NCBI GenBank assembly: GCA_004557805.1
Contig: SFFS01000097.1
Location: 1 to 9,709, forward strand
Origin: Clostridiales bacterium
GTDB lineage: Bacteria; Bacillota; Clostridia; Christensenellales; Aristaeellaceae
Length of the DNA: 9,709 nt
Direction of reading: 5' to 3'
Part shown: positions 7,698 to 9,709 of the stretch, in pieces
Layout of the letters: every line of letters begins with the position of its first letter
Numbering within the stretch: the stretch's first letter is position 1
Notes under the pieces: generated by a model
Databases searched by the model: none
The model's input: the letters and a program-made list of their open reading frames with translations, nothing else
What the model was told of the DNA's origin: nothing
Position numbers and translations under genes: made by a program

Positions 7698-7703
7698 GGA
7701 GGG
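7698..7703 (+). promoter_or_regulatory. Ribosome binding site for lysA
   Basis: GGAGGG, 6 bases before the ATG at 7710, is the strongest Shine-Dalgarno sequence in the window and fixes the lysA start. It fits a gene with its own promoter rather than one translated by coupling. Confidence 0.8.
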
Positions 7704-7709
7704 AACGCC

Positions 7710-9032
7710 ATGGCGCTTCGGCAGGATTACGCGGTCGGCCCCGGGCATCATCTGTATCTGGCGGGATGCGATCTCGCAGCGCTTGCACGGGAACATGGCA
7801 CGCCGCTGTATGTCTACGACGAACGGTATCTCCGCGCGCAGTGCCGCGCGTTCAAGGGCGCGATGGACGCATATGCGCCCAATGGCGGCGAGGTACATTA
7901 TGCTTCGAAAGCGTTCTGCACGACGGCCATGTGCCGCATCGCGGCGCAGGAAGGATTGGGGCTGGACGTTGTTTCAGGCGGAGAACTGTATACGGCTCGC
8001 CGCGCCGGTTTTCCAATGGCGCGCGTGACGCTGCATGGAAACGCTAAGACGATTGCTGAAATGGAAATGGCGCTGGAATACGGCGTTGGACGGTACATCG
8101 TCGATAACCTGTCGGAAATCGGCGAGCTGCAGGAGCTGGCCGCCGCGCGCGGAAAAAAGATGGGCGTGCTGATCCGGCTGAATCCGGGCATCGACGCGCA
8201 TACGTTCCGCGCCGTGCAGACCGCGCGGACGGACTGCAAGTTTGGCCTCGGCGTTTCCGACGGAGAAGCGCTGGAAGCGCTCAAGCGCATTGCGCGCTGT
8301 TCCAACCTGGAACTGTACGGCCTGCACACGCATATCGGTTCGCAGATTTTCGAGGCGGAGCCGTTTTTGCAGGCGGTCGATTGCCTGACGGATTTTGCGG
8401 TGCTCGCCTCGGTGGTGACGGGACTGCCTGTGCGGGAGATGATCGTCGGCGGAGGCTTCGGCGTGCGGTATACCGATAAAGACCCGCCTTCGCTCGATCC
8501 GCGCGAGACGGTGCGGCGCATCGCGCAGCATCTGGAGCGCGCATGCGCGATGAAAGGCATTCCTGTGCCGAAGCTGGCGATTGAGCCGGGGCGCGCGATT
8601 GCGGCGGAAGCAGGCGCTGCGCTCTACACTGTGCGCGCTGTGAAAGAGATTCCGGGCGTGCGAAAATACGTCAGCCTGGACGGCGGAATGACGGACAACC
8701 CGCGCTTCGCGCTGTATGGCGCGGCGTATCAGGCGTTTCTGGCAAACCGCGCGGGAGAGCGGCCCGTGGAGCGGGTGGCGCTGGCCGGGCGGGCATGCGA
8801 ATCGGGCGATATGTTCGGCTATGATTTTATACTGCCGCGCGTTGCGGTGGGCGACATTGTGCTGATGCCCACGGCGGGCGCGTACCAGTATTCCATGGCC
8901 AGCAATTATAACCGCGTACCGGCGCCGAAGGTGCTGCTTTTGAAAAACGGCGGCGCGGAGACGATTGTGGAGCGGCAGCGCTATGAGGACGTCGCGCAGT
9001 ACGACCGGCTGCCGGAGTATTTGAAAAGGTAA
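7710..9032 (+). CDS. lysA: Diaminopimelate decarboxylase
   Basis: LysA is a PLP-dependent fold-III decarboxylase that converts meso-diaminopimelate to L-lysine and CO2, the last step of lysine synthesis, in the cytoplasm. The product has 440 residues, a usual length. An N-terminal TIM barrel carries the PLP lysine in HYASKAF (Lys67), HIGSQ (208-212), the phosphate-binding loop GGGFG (247-251) and EPGR (292-295). The C-terminal beta domain has CESGD (363-367), in which Cys363 reaches into the partner subunit's active site, and GAY with Tyr392, followed by SMASNYN. The CESGD motif and overall match favour LysA over ornithine/arginine or carboxynorspermidine decarboxylases of the same fold. The gene has its own strong promoter and binding site. 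It is followed after 15 bases by a radical SAM gene that probably shares its transcript. No other lysine genes are in the window. Confidence 0.95.
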   Translation: MALRQDYAVGPGHHLYLAGCDLAALAREHGTPLYVYDERYLRAQCRAFKGAMDAYAPNGGEVHYASKAFCTTAMCRIAAQEGLGLDVVSGGELYTARRAGFPMARVTLHGNAKTIAEMEMALEYGVGRYIVDNLSEIGELQELAAARGKKMGVLIRLNPGIDAHTFRAVQTARTDCKFGLGVSDGEALEALKRIARCSNLELYGLHTHIGSQIFEAEPFLQAVDCLTDFAVLASVVTGLPVREMIVGGGFGVRYTDKDPPSLDPRETVRRIAQHLERACAMKGIPVPKLAIEPGRAIAAEAGAALYTVRAVKEIPGVRKYVSLDGGMTDNPRFALYGAAYQAFLANRAGERPVERVALAGRACESGDMFGYDFILPRVAVGDIVLMPTAGAYQYSMASNYNRVPAPKVLLLKNGGAETIVERQRYEDVAQYDRLPEYLKR

Positions 9033-9034
9033 GC

Positions 9035-9040
9035 GAGGAA
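9035..9040 (+). promoter_or_regulatory. Ribosome binding site for the radical SAM gene
   Basis: GAGGAA lies in the 15-base gap after lysA, 7 bases before the ATG at 9048. It supports that start. Confidence 0.7.
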
Positions 9041-9047
9041 TTTACGG

Positions 9048-9709
9048 ATGCAGCTTTCACGGAAAATTGACGCATTGCTCGATACGGTGCAGAAGCCTGC
9101 ACGATATATCGGCGGCGAAATGAACGCTGCCGTTAAAGACTGGGATGCGGCGGAGGTGCGCTACGCCTTCTGCTTCCCGGACGTATACGAGATCGGCATG
9201 TCCCATCTGGGAATGAAGATTCTTTATGAAATTATCAACGCACGGGAGGACGCGCTGTGCGAGCGCGTCTTCGCCCCGTGGGTAGATATGGCCGAAGGCA
9301 TGCGCCGGGAGGGCGTGCCGCTGTTCACGCTGGAAACGCGCCGCCCGGTGAAGGATTTCGATCTGGTCGGCTTCACGCTCCAGTACGAAATGAGCTATAC
9401 GTCCATCCTTGAAATGCTTGATCTGGCGGGGATTCCTGTGCTGGCGGCGGAGCGCGGCGAAAACGACCCGATTGTCATTGCGGGCGGGCCGTGCGCATTC
9501 AACCCGGAACCGCTGCATCGGTTCATCGACGCGTTCACCATCGGCGACGGCGAGGAGAGCGTTGGCGAGATCATCGACATAATCAAGGCGGCGAAGGCCG
9601 AAGGAATCTCGCGCGAAGAAACGCTCATGCGCCTTACGCGCGTCGAGGGGACGTATGTGCCCGCGTTTTACGCGGCCGAATACAACGACGACGGTACGCT
9701 TCGGGCGTT
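9048..9709 (+). CDS. Radical SAM protein of the TIGR03960 type, N-terminal part (3' end outside the window)
   Basis: The frame is open from ATG 9048 to the window edge, giving 220 complete codons and no stop. The sequence matches the start of a conserved, uncharacterised radical SAM family (TIGR03960) common in Clostridia and other anaerobes. It shows KPARYIGGE (residues 16-24), PDVYEIGMSHLG (44-55), then a cobalamin-binding-like alpha/beta region and AGGPCAFNPEPLHRF followed by IGDGEE. The radical SAM CxxxCxxC motif that would bind the [4Fe-4S] cluster has not been reached, so catalytic competence cannot be judged here. In many relatives the gene is followed by a small DUF2344/TIGR03936 gene and by ribonuclease G, hinting at an RNA or translation link; that is family knowledge, not visible here. 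It starts 15 bases after lysA and is likely in the same operon. Function is unknown. Confidence 0.85.
   Translation, partial: MQLSRKIDALLDTVQKPARYIGGEMNAAVKDWDAAEVRYAFCFPDVYEIGMSHLGMKILYEIINAREDALCERVFAPWVDMAEGMRREGVPLFTLETRRPVKDFDLVGFTLQYEMSYTSILEMLDLAGIPVLAAERGENDPIVIAGGPCAFNPEPLHRFIDAFTIGDGEESVGEIIDIIKAAKAEGISREETLMRLTRVEGTYVPAFYAAEYNDDGTLRA

Noticed and set aside
7645..7709. Possible intrinsic terminator between queG and lysA
   Set aside because: No GC-rich hairpin followed by a T-run is present; the gap is taken up by the promoter and ribosome binding site.
6463..7788. A 441-codon open frame on the - strand crossing uvrA, queG and lysA
   Set aside because: It runs through the lysA promoter and three + strand genes, has arginine-rich composition without domain features, and is in antisense register with queG.

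Overview
The window is a densely packed stretch of ordinary chromosome from a G+C-rich bacterium. The order cdd-era-recO is typical of Firmicutes (Bacillus has dgkA-cdd-era-recO). Together with the strong preference for G or C at third codon positions, this points to a high-GC member of the Clostridia. That placement is inference from gene order and codon use; no rRNA or tRNA is present. Nothing looks transferred: I see no insertion sequence, phage gene, CRISPR array, tRNA, or gap of 300 bases without a gene. All genes read on the + strand.

Region 1 (1-7644) looks like a single transcription unit of six genes. These are the end of cytidine deaminase (cdd), the ribosome-assembly GTPase era, the recombination mediator recO, the excision-repair genes uvrB and uvrA, and a QueG-like iron-sulfur reductase. 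Junctions overlap by 1-4 bases (cdd/era ATGA, era/recO TAATG, uvrA/queG TGATG) or leave 3-12 bases (uvrB/uvrA, recO/uvrB). The block therefore joins pyrimidine salvage, 30S maturation, DNA recombination and repair, and probably tRNA wobble modification. UvrA and UvrB work directly together in damage recognition. RecO acts in the RecFOR pathway that repairs gaps.

Region 2 (7645-7709) is the only real intergenic space. It is AT-rich and holds a near-consensus sigma-70/SigA promoter with an extended -10 element, then a strong ribosome binding site. The -35 box starts on the base right after the queG stop codon, and no terminator separates the two units.

Region 3 (7710-9709) starts a second unit. 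lysA (diaminopimelate decarboxylase, last step of lysine synthesis) is followed 15 bases later by the N-terminal part of a conserved, uncharacterised radical SAM protein of the TIGR03960 type, cut by the window edge.

I did not find a clearly new biological system. The points most worth a second look are the short, divergent QueG-like protein coupled to uvrA, the back-to-back queG stop and lysA promoter, the uncharacterised radical SAM gene behind lysA, and the near-absence of TTA, CTA and TCA codons, which creates very long spurious antisense reading frames.
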